A stretch of 64,000 nt of DNA from Galbula dea (GCA_013399015.1 VWZX01009982.1:273049-337048), one strand, 5' to 3'; positions 24,046 to 37,605 are shown, counted from the stretch's first letter. Made by a program: numbers and translations. Notes: generated by a model from the letters alone, not told the origin.

Positions 24046-26535
24046 TTAATCCAATTTAAACAAGAATTTAAACAAGAAGCCTATTGGTTTCCAGGCTCCA
24101 CAATTCCACATGAATGCTTTCTAAAACACAGCATCTAATTAGACATCTTCAAATTCTCAACTGCTGAGACACTTTAAAGCAAGAATCTGCACACCACAGT
24201 CTGTAGCTAGTCTATTTCACTTTTCTGTTCCTTAAAAACTTGGGTAAGCTACATCTGGACCCCTTAAACTAGGAACATGAAATCTATTCTACAATCTCTC
24301 CTACAAATGCTTCCAGCTGAGAAAGGCAATCTCATAAGCTTTCCACAAGAAGGGTTCCAAAACTGGAACCATACCACACTTTTCAGTGGTGAGCACACAC
24401 AAACAAGAATTACTTAGCTTTCTGCCATGGCTTTAGCTCAGATCATTCATTTCATAATGTCACCATATGCAGGCCCCATAGACTGTTCAACTCTCTTCCT
24501 GCTGGTGGTTAAAAAAGCATTTATTAATTTTATGTTTAGCCTCATACAGGGATTTTTTTGGTCCTGTTGCCTCTTTTGAATGCAGCCACAGCTTTTTTTA
24601 AGATGTCCTCTTGCTTTTAATAGTCTTCTCTACCTTGTCATTTAGTTATACAGGTTTCCTTTTCCAAAGTCTTTTTTAGATTGATGGCAAGCATTTGTGT
24701 GGAGCCTCCAAAACATCATCCTGAAATACTGCTTCTGCCACCTACAAACATGTTACTCTTACAATTGCCCTTTCAGTTTTTCTTTAAACAAAGACAGCCA
24801 TTTTCACATAGTTTCCCTTCTAGAAGTTGAGCATAATTTAAGAGAGGTAAGCAGAAGCAAAGGCTGTTCTTCTTGCATTCCTCACATTTCCATTTCTTGC
24901 ATTTCCTTAGCTTAAAGAGGAGAGAAAGGCAGAATACCTGCAATGATCTACACATCTCAATNGAGGTAGGCAGCACCTTGCAATCTCTCTGTGACATTGC
25001 TCTCTACCCCCTGAACAAATTACAGTCTCTTACCTACCTTTTAGTCACCATCCCTCTGCAATCCTCTACTGCCTCTGTTCAGCGTTTGTGCAGAGCCTAG
25101 CACAGTGGGGTCCCAGGTCTACCTTGTAGGCTCCTAGGACAGAAGGAGACATAAAAGAGAAATAATAGGTATTGAAGAGACAGCTCATCAGCAATTCTCA
25201 GACATTTATAGTAGTCTCTGTCTCTGAAGACAATAAATTAGAAATGTAAGGCACTAAAACTACACAGTGCGAACAAGAACCAAACAGAGAGAGGCAGAAG
25301 AAAGAAAAAAATCATTCTTTAAAATAATTGGCAGGTTGGGATGAGACTCAAAAAAGAGAAAACTTGACACAGAATTACCAAAATCCATGGGAATGAATTT
25401 GAGAAAGATGTTCACTGTAAAAATCTCCCCTGGTGCCCTAACCACCACTAAAATTAAACATGACCATAATGTGGGCTGAGATCTGGCCCCAAGTGAAATC
25501 CATGACAAAATTCAGGTAGGCAAAACTTCAGTATTCCTTCACCTTTCTACAAAACAGAGAAGTCAAAAAACCTCACTTAACGTCTAATATCTCAAATCAA
25601 CACAATAGACATTTTCAAGAAAAACACGAATGACACTTCAAGACATTAACCCATTTTGTAGGAACAACAAAGACAATCTAAACATTAAAGAAAATTACCT
25701 TGCTTTTTTCTTTTTTGAAACTAAGACAGTACTGCTAATCAATCAAGGGCTATCTTTTCTTGAAACAGCAAGGCAGGAATCACTTAACAGCTTCCTGCTC
25801 TCAAAACTTCAATAAAAAGGTGCTTCACTTCAGAAGTAAAAACCAGTAATAGTCCATCCAATTTAAGCATTCGTTTCTTTGAGAATGTCTACAGCACGGA
25901 ACAAATACACTAGCAATCAACAGTCCACCCTTGACCCTAATCAAAGACATAAGGCAAAAAGGAGTCATTGTTCCACTCTGTTTACTGACTGGACTGGACT
26001 GGGCTACTGGAAGTGCTTATGGAATTTTTCCAGTGCTTTTCTGACCTATGAAAGTCTCAGGAAATCTGTTGAATGCATAGGCAGTATTGCATGAAAACAT
26101 TATACAGCAAGGGAACATCACATAAGCAAGAATTCTCCAGCTTAGACGACAAAGATCTAGATTTCCATTCACCACATCAAAATTTCTCCCAAATCCCCTC
26201 CTCCTTATCACCAAGTACTTCAGATTTTTATCATTTACATATTGTCTTCTAAATTGAAAATCTATATCATATGTGCATACATACACACCGCTTCATGAAA
26301 TTCAGCAACATCAAACTCTGCTGTAGAAGTTGCCAAGAGCAGATTTTGACACTGTTCTCTGTGACACAGGGATCATTTGCAGCTAAAGGATGGAAGGTCA
26401 CTGAATTTCACAGTCCAAGATGGTAGGTGAAGCTTATATTGTTGAGAGGACACTGCATCACCTTTTCTTTTCCTCACACTTTTCAGAAAAGCAAGGACAA
26501 ACTTAAATCTTGGAAGACGCCCAAGTTCTGGTTTT
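24046..26535. other. Mostly unannotated; possible further old LINE debris
   Basis: The stretch at about 24470-24710 has text resembling old CR1-group elements of reptiles (GTCATTTAGTTATACAGG), but not enough to call. One N at 24962. ORFs at 25260-25508 and 26017-26286 show no motif. Confidence 0.3.
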
Positions 26536-26598
26536 TATGACTAAATGACCTTTAAAGGTCCCTTTCAATCCAAACTATTCTCTGAATCTATGTACTAG
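26536..26598 (+). mobile_element. CR1 LINE extreme 3' tail
   Basis: ATGACCTTTAAAGGTCCC and TTTCAATCCAAACTATTCTC match the last about 60 bp of bird CR1 (GATGATCTTTAAGGTCCCTTCCA..). A severely 5'-truncated or eroded insertion. Confidence 0.75.
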
Positions 26599-27482
26599 AG
26601 AATACTTGAACACCTCAGCACAACTACCTGCCACCCATGCATGTTGATGACAAAGTACTCTGAGACATTCAGTCTGTCAAGTAATTAATTATAACTATTA
26701 CCATGCAATAAGTTCAACAGACAAGTACAAGCAACCTATCTCTAAGATGCAGTGTGGTAGTGATTTATGTATGCACCCACTACACCAGAAACCAGAATGA
26801 GCAGCTGAATTATTGCTTTGAAACATTACAAAGAAGTCTGTACACTTCAATTTTTCTGATGAAACCTGACAGTACTGGTGCTTTCTATATGCATTCCAAC
26901 CTGCTCACTGTCCTTTCATCACTCATTTTACAATTTGTATTTCTACACAAACATCCCAGATTTTATTCTGACAGAATAAAATCTTTAATAAGTTTAGTTT
27001 TATTCTAATCTTAAGAACTATCTAGACAAAACTAGGAAGCAGAGTCTGAATACATCTTACTGATTTAGAGAAAACATGCCCATGCACAAAAATCAAGTAA
27101 GTAAAGCCTGGATTTCTACATATCCATGACTAAACATTCCCTTCCACTGCTTAATGTGACAACCCTGTTGTTCCTGTGACTGCAGCAGCACTCTCATCAG
27201 GCAAAGTACAGTTTATGCTGTGGGTAGGACAACACCAGAAGTTAGCCTGAGCATTCATTTAGTTAAGCTAAAGTTAGGCTAACTCAGCCTACACAGCCCA
27301 CATCAAACCATTCTTATAGAAACAGCAAATTAAGTCACCAAAATCACAACATTAACTGCAAAAAGAGGTTTGGGGTTTTTTTTATTTAGCATCCCACTAT
27401 AGGCCACAAAGGCCAGGCTCCTACAAAAGAGAAACTAGACAAGGCAGAGGTCAGTTTCTCACAAGAAAGAAGTTAGATGGCC
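26599..27482. other. No supported feature
   Basis: AT-rich unique sequence. A T/G-rich patch (TTTGGGGTTTTTTTTATTTAG) lies near 27370. Confidence 0.4.
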
Positions 27483-27668
27483 TGATAGAGAAAGTGAGAG
27501 TCAGCTAGTAGAAGTCTTGCAGCTGCACACAAAGGCCTTGACACCCTACACAGCCTTGGCATGGTATTCTCTCCACAGCTCACAGCGCCAGTCTTATCAT
27601 ATTTACATGTCTTTGTAGTGTACAGTTTTTATCACATTTATAGTACTTGATTTTATCTATTAAGTATT

Positions 27669-27817
27669 ACTTGTTAATTGGTCAGTACCCTTTGTATGTG
27701 AAAGTGTCACTTGCTAATTCATCAGTATACTTTGTGTATGAAGGTGTTACTTATTAATGGGTCAGTGTCCTTTCTGTATGAAGGCAATTGGTCATTATCC
27801 TTTCTGTGTGAGAGTGT
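27669..27817 (+). repeat. Decayed ~40-bp tandem repeat, four units
   Basis: Units start at 27669, 27709, 27749 and about 27786. Units one and two are 40 bp; the later ones are shorter. Each shares a core like ACTTRYTAATNGGTCAGTRY then CTTTSTGTATGAARGTGT. Divergence between units is roughly 15-25 percent by eye. Confidence 0.85.
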
Positions 27818-27836
27818 AAACTCCAGCTGTGAGAAC

Positions 27837-27842
27837 AATAAA
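27837..27842 (+). terminator. Polyadenylation signal AATAAA in LTR-like element
   Basis: AATAAA followed 8 nt later by a perfect short hairpin. The same layout is seen in the LTR at 45437-45835. Confidence 0.45.
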
Positions 27843-27895
27843 GGATTCTGATTGCTATCAGCAATTGGGGTCCATGCTCCTCATACACCACATAT

Positions 27896-30800
27896 GACCA
27901 TGTTTTAGTTTACTTTTGGTTTGTTTTGGCATCATTTGCTATAGCAAAATGGCTACAGTGACTGTGTTCCCTGTCTGTTTCTTGTCTTTTCCTTTCAAAA
28001 TGACTTCTAAAACTGATGGCTAGTTTCAGTCTAACATAAAAACTTTCATGAAGACACATATAACTCCACAAGAGACAAATTCACTTCCTAAACAGCTGTT
28101 TTGTCTCTGCTCTTTGTGACAAACACAGGCACACAAAGGGAGAATTCAGCCATGGTACATTTTATTTGCCCAGAAGCACACTAATTTAAAAGAACAGGAG
28201 AGGAAAAAAAACCCAAACAAACATAACCTTCTGCAAATGGATAAAAACGTACACAGGAATATAGCAGTGGAATTTTTTCCAGAAATCTTAAGTAGATTTA
28301 ATGACAAACACACCAAAGTGTTTTTTTCCACTGCTGTTAGAATACTGTCCTGAAGTCCCTGGCCTGACCAAGCAGTCTGATTCAATCTGACAGGAGCATG
28401 GAGGAGAATGCACATGCAATTAACAGCCTTCACTGTCACACGGATGCAGGCACCACTCTCACATCTGTCTAGTATATTTGGCAAGATTTTGGCTACACAC
28501 TGAACTAAGCAAAGAAATAATCATAGCATGTCTAGACACTGTGGCTCGCCTGCATGCTGAGACTTCTCACTCCTGTTGAAGCAACAGAGCACTGCTCAGG
28601 CAGCCTGCCACAGCAGCAACCTCACCTTACCCAGTCAGCTGGGAGCTTGCCCAAGCACCCAGGATTTTCAAACAACACCTATCAGCAACCACTGCTCACC
28701 TTGAGAGGCAAAAATGGACACTGAAAGGGATAAGAACACACCTGTTCCACATCACTCCACCAGCCAGCCTTGCATTTTGCTCCACAGAGATCACAACTTG
28801 AGTTAGGTAAGCTGCTCCAAAATGACTTCTGCTGATGTTGGTGGGGCTGATGTAGAAGTGCTAAGAGCACCAGGGAAATGTTGGGGTTTTTCCTTCCCCA
28901 CCTCAATGCTCTCACAATCTATGCACAAGAGAACTGAGCACATATAAGTAAACTTTATGTACTGCTTAAAATACTATTTAACAAAGTGTTTGCTTTTACT
29001 GCTATCTGGCAGCAGGAGAGAAAATCATGCCAAAATTGAAAGTGTACCAAAGTTGAGAAGGAGAAAAATAAAGACATACAGATATCCTCCTCCTTCTTCC
29101 TTTCCTCCAAAAAACACCTGCAAAATGCAAACATATCCTACCTTCAGATATGAATCAAGAATGAATGGTTAAAAGAACTAATACATACAACCTCGTGCTC
29201 CTACAAAACTAACATTTCTCCTTATAATGTCTGCTACCTTATGCTACTACTATCTTTCACTCTTCATGCTGAAGAGGTCCACAAGTAAGGAAAGACAGCT
29301 CATTAAATCCAGCTTATTTGTTGAACTAAAGAACAGATGTGGAAAAACGGCAATTATTAAGCAAAATCCAGGTATAAGGAACATGAAACAAACAGGAATA
29401 CCCTTCTCACAAAGCTGCATTTTGTTTATATGCTTTTTAAATCCTAGCATTGAGTAAAGTAAAACCAAAACAAAGGTAGGGATTTTCATGGAAAAAAGCA
29501 GAACAAACAAGAAAAAACCACAACAATGTCCCATCCACCACTGTTTGAGACCACAGAACCAGCCCACACAAATGCATCCCAAACAGGCAGACACCTGCAG
29601 CAGAGAATCTCAATGTATAGAGCACTACACCCACTCCCATCCCTTCCCTGGCCTGGGAAATATCCAGGTCTTCACAGAAATGTCTTCTGGTTCAACTCAG
29701 GAATCACATCAGGACAGAACATGAGCAGTACCAAGACTCCCTTAAGCTCCAGCATTTTTCTTGCCTTGCTGAACACAAGTTCCAAGTCATGAAGAACTGT
29801 GGACATTTGCACACATGTACACATGCTCCCTAGGTGCAAATCACATAAGTAATAGCTCTAACCCATCCAGGGGTTGTCAAGCTGACTTCATAGGCATGAT
29901 AAATTGAACATCATCAGAACACAGGACACTCATGGCCCATATGAATAGAATCTTTGGGAAGAGGAGAAAAAGAGGAGAAATAAAGCAGAGTCATGGTGTT
30001 TGCTGTAATACATATCAACCCTCAGCAATATGGGTCCTGGTGATATTCTGCATATTGATTGCTGTACTATACCACTGGCCACAGTACCTTTTTTCCAGTT
30101 CTACTGAAAGCAAAAATCATCACAAAGAAAATCAGATTCATGAATTACCCACAGCTTTAACTCTATTTTACAGTATCTCTTTAATCTCCACTAGGCCAAA
30201 ATGAACAAATGTAGAGATTGGAGTGCCAGGATGGGAAATATATTGCTAACAGAAAAGCACAGCTCAGAATATATGCAGTCACCAGTCAGTTAGAGTTCTT
30301 TGTTTGAAAATTATAAAACAGAATAACATACCATTTATTTGGTTTTGCAGGGATTTGACTAACAGATCATTTAAAGCCACTGAACTTGCCCTACTTACTT
30401 GCTTTAACTCCATCTAGGTCAAAGTGACAAGACATGCTAGTATAAATTTAACCTTTTAACTAACCACCACAGATTTATAGCCCAAGAGCAGCACTTAGTT
30501 CTTGCCAAAAACCGCCATGATTCCCAAAATAGTAATTTTTAAAGTACAATACATTAAGTCTGCTGACAGAATGAACAGCATTACCTAGTTTTAAATGGTA
30601 GCAATGGAAAAAACCAGCAATAAAAGAGAAACTATTGTGGTCGTGCTCCCACTGACGTCATGTTTTTCATGAAGACTTCAAAGACCAGGGAAAACATGGC
30701 CTTTATCCAGCTTTCTGCAAATTACACAACTGAGTATATTTATTTAAAATAAATCAGTTCTGATACAACTCTGATTTCCCTGAGTCTGACAGCAAAACTT

Positions 30801-31177
30801 CTTCTGAAAATATTTATCCTCCAGCATGACACCATTTATCCTTGTCCTTTTCTGGTCTCTGACTGAAGTCTATAAGACATTTCAAGTGCTTTGTTGCCAC
30901 TGGTATTTGTTGTCTATATTTCTCCAGACTCTTTAAAGATTTCCTGAACCTGAAGGTTATTGGATTGATAATTCAGAAAGACTTTTCTAGCTTTACAATA
31001 CTGACAAGAGTAAAACCTTTCAGCACCTTCCAGCTAAGTTGTGTTACTACCTACAATGCAAGAGGCTGAGAGTTTAATGACGTAAGAAATCAACTTCATA
31101 AGGAAGAGAATTATTAAGCACTGTAAGAACATGCACAAGGATTTATTTTTCTGTGTGTGCATGTCTACAAGACATAC
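27896..31177. other. No supported feature
   Basis: Unique sequence. ORFs of 60-115 codons at 28146-28484, 29250-29594, 29437-29792 and 29932-30204 have no recognised motif. A full 8-bp CRE palindrome, TGACGTCA, lies at 30653-30660. Confidence 0.35.
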
Positions 31178-31335
31178 ATTAAAAAAAATTTAAATAAACA
31201 ACAAACAAAACAATGTGGTGGATGTGTTTTGGGGGGGGTTGTTTGTTTTGCTGGGGTTTTTTTGTGGTTTGGGTTTGTTTTGTTTGTTTGTTGGGTTTTT
31301 TAGGTTGGTTGATTGGTTGGTTTGGTTTCTTTTTT
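31178..31335. repeat. A/C-rich arm switching to a G/T-rich arm
   Basis: About 35 bp of A/C-rich sequence (AACAACAAACAAAACAA) is followed by about 120 bp of G/T-rich sequence with G8 at 31231-31238 and further GGGG and GGG runs. The arms are partly complementary (CAACAAACAAAA against TTTTGTTTGTTTG), so a fold-back is possible. Confidence 0.75.
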
Positions 31336-34300
31336 GGAGGAGCAAGTGTAGTGGGGTAGAAGTGTATGGTTTTTAGCTAATACTGCAGGAAGGATACTAT
31401 GCAACAATCTCCTTTCTTCCCAAAAATACAACTTTGTACTGCTTCTTCCTCTTCTATAATTTCCATGTGTAAGAGAACTAGTCTCAACATCACTCCATAC
31501 ACCCTGATCAGAGCAACTGTCCACGGAATAAACTGCTACTCATCTTCCTGAATTCCACCAACTAATGTCCTATCTGTCTGAAAAAACAGAATACCCTGTA
31601 ATCTCTGCATTTATTCTGCATGAAACCAAACAGTTGCTCCCTTTCTTTCATTAAAAAAATATATGGCTACTTTATTTTCCAAAGAGGGCAAGTAAGCTAA
31701 GAAATGTAAAAAAAAAACACCAAACAATCCCCACAGGTATAATAGAAGACAAATCCTGATCAAAAGCACCTTTAGATATGCAACCATAAAATATTACATT
31801 TTATCTGACCTTTTACAAAAGCCAGTGAACCTTTTCCAATTTTAAAAAATTCAAGTGAAGCTTAGCTGACAGACACCTTTTAGAGAAAAAAAAGCCCAGA
31901 ATCCTCAGCAAAACCGTGGTTTTTATTTACTATTCTGAAAGACATCTTCTGTACTGCAGGATAACAGCTGGTATATTTTCTGTAGCATACTTAATTCAGA
32001 AACATCTGCTTTCTACTGGACCAAGGATGAAGCTTGGGGTTATGAGACCTGGATTATATTTCTGGCTCAGCAACTGATTTGTGGTGCAGCCTTGAGAACC
32101 TTGCTCTGTCCCCATTATAAAATGTGCAGATCTCTTTCAACATATACCAGTTTCTTTAAATAAAATGCAAGTTTTTACATCTCGTAGTGAACTGTGCTGT
32201 GAAATCTGCAGTTCCAATTAAGAGTGGACTCCTGAGTATAGTGACAATTTCAAGAAAGCTTCATGGTCACATTCCCTCAGTCAGAGAGCTCAGCTGCCTT
32301 CTGGAGAAACAGGACTGAACAGATTCATGCAGGCACTGCAGATGCCCAATAATTATGAAGAAACTAATTCTGAATATTGCAGCTGCTGATAATGCTCACT
32401 GACTAACAATGCAGAAAGTATTACTATTGCCTACAGCAGGCACTTCTACAGAGAAAAGAAGAAATTATATGTAGTCTCACAGAATCCAAGATTATAGTCT
32501 GAAGAGGAAAATAACTCACTGCATATAGCTTGAGGTTATGAGGAAAGTGTCTGCTAATATGCAGCAGGCACCCATAATTGTGCAGCTGAAATAATAATAC
32601 CCCAGCAGAACACCATTACAATGTACAGTGCTTAACAACTGTGCCAGTTTTCATGCATGTTGGTTTATTCTGCAAGCTGCCTTATCTACTTTGTTAGTCT
32701 AAATGCTCCAAAATTATTTAAAGAAATCATATCCACTACACTTTAAAGACATAAGAGTATATTAAATCCTGAGTAAGTCTATTAATTTTGATTGTGATTT
32801 ATCAGTCAAAAAAAATAGGTCTGTAATCTGCTTGTCCAAATGGGGAAAATGGGAGGAGAGTTCTTAAACAATACTGGGATGAGGAGGGGGATGGTGCAAC
32901 ACATCAACAACCTTCAGACAGTTTCAGTTCCCAGGCCTTATGTATTGGAATCATTTATGATAAAAGAATGAGAGAGAATTAACAAGAGTTTCTCAATCTA
33001 TAGTGCTTTCATATTCTGTCGCAATATTTTTTTGGTGGCTTAGATTGTTCTCCTTCAATGATGAATGCTTCCCCTTCTTCCAATCTCAGCATGCATGTGA
33101 GAAAGACAAAACTTAACATATCCATCACCAGAGCCAGAACACACAGCACTGTCCATCTGGTACCATAAATCACAAACTGATAGATGTTCTCCCCTCCCCC
33201 CCGAGAGCTTCTTAGCTTTTCTACTCTTCAGCAGGAAGCTGAATGCTGTGAGTTTTTTTCCTAGATGGCTGTAGAGATAAAAAGAATATGGTAGTTGTGA
33301 TCTGGACATATTCCAATACTTGTCTGAAATATTCTTACCCAGGGCCAAATGTTTTCCCCATCAGCAGTGAAAGCATTCAATACTTTGGCATTTTTCTAGC
33401 AGCCTATCCCTCCCTTTGCCACCCAACATGCATGCACACTCCCATCTCCCTAGCTGCTCTCTGTGCTGAAGCAATCACAAATGCCTCAGGCAAAACAACG
33501 ATACAGAGGTAAACACCTCAGTCCTGGGCATCATCCCAGGGAGGACATACATAATAATTTCCAAGCTCCTCCTCAACAGATTGTATTTTTTTTTCTTGTG
33601 TTCAGTACTAAGAAAATTAAGGAAGGAGAAGAGTTTCATGTAGAAGTAAGATCCCTGTCAAGAATTTCATTACAATGCCTAGTACATCATAAGCTGTTAT
33701 TAAAAGTAAATGTCTACTATCCCCTGCAGTGCTCTGGGCTTAAATGACAAAGCTGGCAGCAGATACCACAACTACTCAGCACTGTGCCCACAGTGAACTT
33801 CCTCTGACAGCCCTTCTTACCCTCCTTCCTCCAGCATCTGCAATCTTCACAGAATCTATACTTATTTTCAAGTGGCATATTACATTCACTTTTTTCTTTT
33901 TCTTTTCATTTTTTCTTTTTACTTTTATTTCTTTTCTTTTTAAGCTTAAACCACTAAGTAGAGCATGAAGTACATGATTCTGCATTCACCATAGTGATGC
34001 CCTATATGTTCACCTGAGGCAGCAGGAAGAAAAATTACTTGGATCTGATTTTTCTCCTGTATTTCGAGTCATGAGATATGTATTTCATGTGAAGATATAA
34101 GAGAGTAAGAGATTTTGGTAGCTAGTGCTGGGGATGACCAGCTCTCGTTCATCTGGGGATGACCAGTTGTCACAATCAAGTGCTTGGGAGAACTTACACA
34201 GAAAGCACACAGAGACATTAAGCACATTAACCTGGGGGGTGGGGTTTTATTAAAATGCAATGTTAACTTCAGTATCTGGTGTTGGTTCTCATTACCTTTG

Positions 34301-37300
34301 ATAATTCACCAAGCAACACCTATAATTTAGATGTTATTTCACAACTTAATAGTATGAATCAGTAATGCATACAGATCTCACTGAAGCAAACTGCACAATA
34401 AACAGGAAACTCCTATTAGAAATGCCTTTAGGAATACTCAACCACTTCAGTTGTGACACAGAAGATTTTGCTTACTAGGACAGGATGGGAGGATGCATGT
34501 CCTGTCTGCAAGCACTTGTACAACTCTGTTGTTTCTGATCACTTGGAATTATACAAGAAGAAAAAGGCTTCTGATTTAGAACATCTGCACCAAAGCAAGT
34601 CCTTACAATTTTCCTAGAGTAAGTGCAGGAAATAAATAACACAAACAAGGAGAAGTAAGTACCAAGACGCACCCAGACCTGATACAGAAATCTTGATGTT
34701 AAGACTGGTACTCCCTTCAGGAATATAAACAACAGTGCTAGAAAAGTTGCTGTGCTCCAAAGTTCTCATCCTCCTTCAAAGGTAAAAGAACTTGAAACAA
34801 TGCAACAAAGCTAAGAGAAACGTGTACTGCAGATAAATTTGTGAGATAATCACCCTTTGTCTGAGATAAGGTTCAAACTCTACCACTGACTAAACATATA
34901 CACTTGATGCTTATGCTGCATTTGCCAGTGTTTTCACTCATCCCACATCTTAACTTAGTCTCTTTTCTACCTCGAGGTCTGAATTTTTTCAAACCAAATT
35001 AATTTGACTCTCACATTACATTGTGCTGGAAGCAGTATTGATACATAGAGATTGTAACTGAAAATTAGACCACACAGAAGGGTATACACTAAATTATCTC
35101 ACATGAAAATGTTAAAGTGGGATTTAAAAGGAGTAACATTAAAGTAACCGGGCAAAAAAAACCAAAACAACATATAATTTTGGAAAATAATGATTAATAA
35201 TTAATTACAATCATTATTGCTGATGAGATGAAACTGAATAAAAATGTATAAGCACCAGGAAAAGTGAAAGCATATTTAAATTCACATACCATTTCAAATT
35301 TCTTCTTTACTTACACTGTGCAGTAAATGTGCACATAAGTATTACTTGTGGCTCCAGATCAGATGCAGCTGCATTTTAAGAACATTACAGGTTTATTTTA
35401 TTTTTTTTCATTATTTTTCTTACTGCAGTTCTCTCAAGAAAACAATTTCATGGTGAAGTCACTACTTTCACAAAGGTGAGGAATATATTACACATGATTT
35501 ATTTTTGGGCAGTTTGTCAGGTATCTGAAGGTTAGGGTTATTTATAATTTAGACAACAAGTTGCAGGGATACATTTCATACTTCCTTTACAACCTTCTCC
35601 TAAAGGAGTATTCTTACTCTCTCATCCAGAAATCTGATTAGCTACAAAAACCCCTTTGAATTACCTGTTAACATCAACAGAAGTACCTAATTCCTCTTGC
35701 CACAACATAGGACTATTTCTGTCCCTTTTTGCATAAGGCACCTCCACCTTCTCTAGGTTCAGACCTCTGCTCTTTATTCTGCCATTGTGACACCATACAG
35801 CCAGTGCTAGTCCAAAAGTGCACATCACCTTTACACATCCAGCACATCCTCTCAGTTCCCTCCCTTGGGAATTTCTGAGCAATGGTGAACACTAAACACA
35901 ATTCTAGCTCAAGCCTCTCCTTTCTTTAAACAACAGGAAGAAGAACTTAACCAAAATGGAAAACTTACTTGTGAATATGCAACCTTGACTTACTGGCAGC
36001 TTTAGTATCCTAGCAGAGCACTCAGCGTTTCCACAAGACAGTGTAGAAGTCTCTTTGCTCTGTTCTGTCATAATCAACTTAGAAAGATCCAACTGTTTGA
36101 AGTAGTCTAAGGACTATATTATGCTGTTAATAGAATTTTTTATTCTCTCCAAAAATCAAGCTATATATTAATAAAAATATAAAAGTAAAAATAAAAATAT
36201 CATGTGTTGGCTTTTCTCTTTCCCCATCCTCCACTTTCATTTTCTTATCCCCTTACTCATTTCTCAGCGGGGGAAAAGAAACCAAAACCTGTCAGCCTCC
36301 ATTGTCAGTCGAAAAAAGTCAAAAGATAAACAAAAATTTAAAAAAACCTTTTGCTTTTGTTTGTGTCCACACATTTCTATGCAGAGTTATCTTCAGATGG
36401 TTCCTCCAGTCAAGATTCAAGTCACAATATTAACTGTGTTGCATATGGAGGACTTGGTCTTTGAGACACCAAATACATCCCCTCCAGGTAGTCAAAATCA
36501 GTCTCTGAATACCTAAAAACTTTCTTTATACAACTTTAACCTATGTCACAGTTCTCCTCATTCCCTGAAAAATCCTCTTAAGAACATGGTTCAGATTCAG
36601 TAACATTTGGAAGAAAATTTCCTCTACCAACTTCCAGAAAGAGACTTTTCAAGCTGTTTTATGTAATACCACTGGGAATTACCAGGAAAATACAGGAAAG
36701 GTTTCCCTGTTCCCTCATTGGAACATGCTCTTCCTCAGAAGACCTAGAGGCCTTGTGTTTAGAGTCTCAAAGTATGTAGAGCAAAGAGATAATCGGGCAG
36801 ACAGCATAGTTTGGGGCACAGAGTCAGGCAGTTCTGGATGCAAAGACCAAACAGTGCAGCGAAAATAAATATGAGCACTCTATTTTTCCTTTATTTTGGA
36901 CATCTTGTTATGGCAGATCACTGATATATTTCAGAGCAGCTAGAATGGAGCTGATAGGCACAAAACACAAAGCAGAAGCAATACTCCTGCAGCTCAGTAA
37001 TTCCTTATCCTCCTATTCACTAAATGGCAGCTCAGAAAAATATTAACAATGAAAGACAGTGTTAAATACTTGATACATTGGTTTTAAGTATATAGACTGC
37101 CTTCCTTTTTTACAGAGTATAAGGATCATCTGCTTTTATATTGGATAGTCAAGAAAACACTTCATTTTCATATATAACATTTCTGGGAAAGTACTGCATA
37201 GTTTGTAAATGCAAAAGGAGATCCTAGCAGGCATTAAGGCAGATGAGAGGAGAAAATCCTGATTCAGTAACTGAAGGATATCAAATCTAATATTGAAACT

Positions 37301-37530
37301 GAAAGAATAAGGCAAGTTATCAAGTGGGAGTTTAATAAACTGGGCAGCAAGTATCTTGTTCTTGTTTACACATTCTCACATGCAACAAGAGACAGTGCTA
37401 TTTGCTGTTTCCTGACAACATCCCCATTCATGCCTCATTTCTGCACCCCTTGAAACATGTGTAAATCAGAAAAGCCATTACAGACAACTGGTTAAAAATT
37501 TGTTGGGTTGGCCACATCCACTATAGTTTG
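31336..37530. other. No gene or mobile element recognised
   Basis: Unique AT-rich sequence. A T/C tract lies at 33888-33943. A 14-bp direct repeat (CTGGGGATGACCAG) lies at 34128-34141 and 34153-34166. A plus-strand pseudo-exon with good borders lies near 36383-36487 and was not accepted. Confidence 0.35.
33888..33943 (+). repeat. T/C polypyrimidine tract
   Basis: TTTTTTCTTTTTCTTTTC-type sequence. Simple low complexity with no tail of a recognisable element beside it. Confidence 0.85.
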
Positions 37531-37605
37531 TTTTTGCTTTTTGGTTGGTTGGTTGTTTTTTTGTCTGGTTTGAGGGTTTTGTTGTTGTTTTTATTTGCTT
37601 GTTTT
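37531..37605 (+). repeat. G/T-rich low-complexity tract
   Basis: TTGGTTGGTTGGTTGTTTTT and later GTTGTTGTTTTTATTTGC. The reverse-strand equivalent of the A/C tracts elsewhere in the window. Confidence 0.85.

Larger units (their letters stand above)
27483..27895 (+). mobile_element. LTR-like element with an internal minisatellite
   Basis: The right half has the order of an LTR 3' half: AATAAA (27837-27842), then a perfect 6-bp hairpin (ATTGCT/AGCAAT, loop ATC, 27851-27865), then GGGGTCC and a C/A-rich end. The left part contains an about 40-bp unit repeated about four times, as U3 enhancers sometimes are. A TGATAGA at 27483 resembles the possible start of the LTR at 45437, but no target-site duplication was found, so both borders are guesses. 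It could instead be a decayed minisatellite beside a chance polyadenylation signal. Confidence 0.4.

Noticed and set aside
34128..34166. 14-bp direct repeat CTGGGGATGACCAG, spaced 25 bp, as a transposon target duplication
   Set aside because: The 11 bp between the copies is too short to be an element. A local duplication is simpler.
36383..36487. Plus-strand pseudo-exon with excellent acceptor (TTTCTATGCAG) and donor (CTCCAG|GTAGTC)
   Set aside because: The peptide is not recognisable and no partner exon on the plus strand was found. It shows that good borders alone are weak evidence here.
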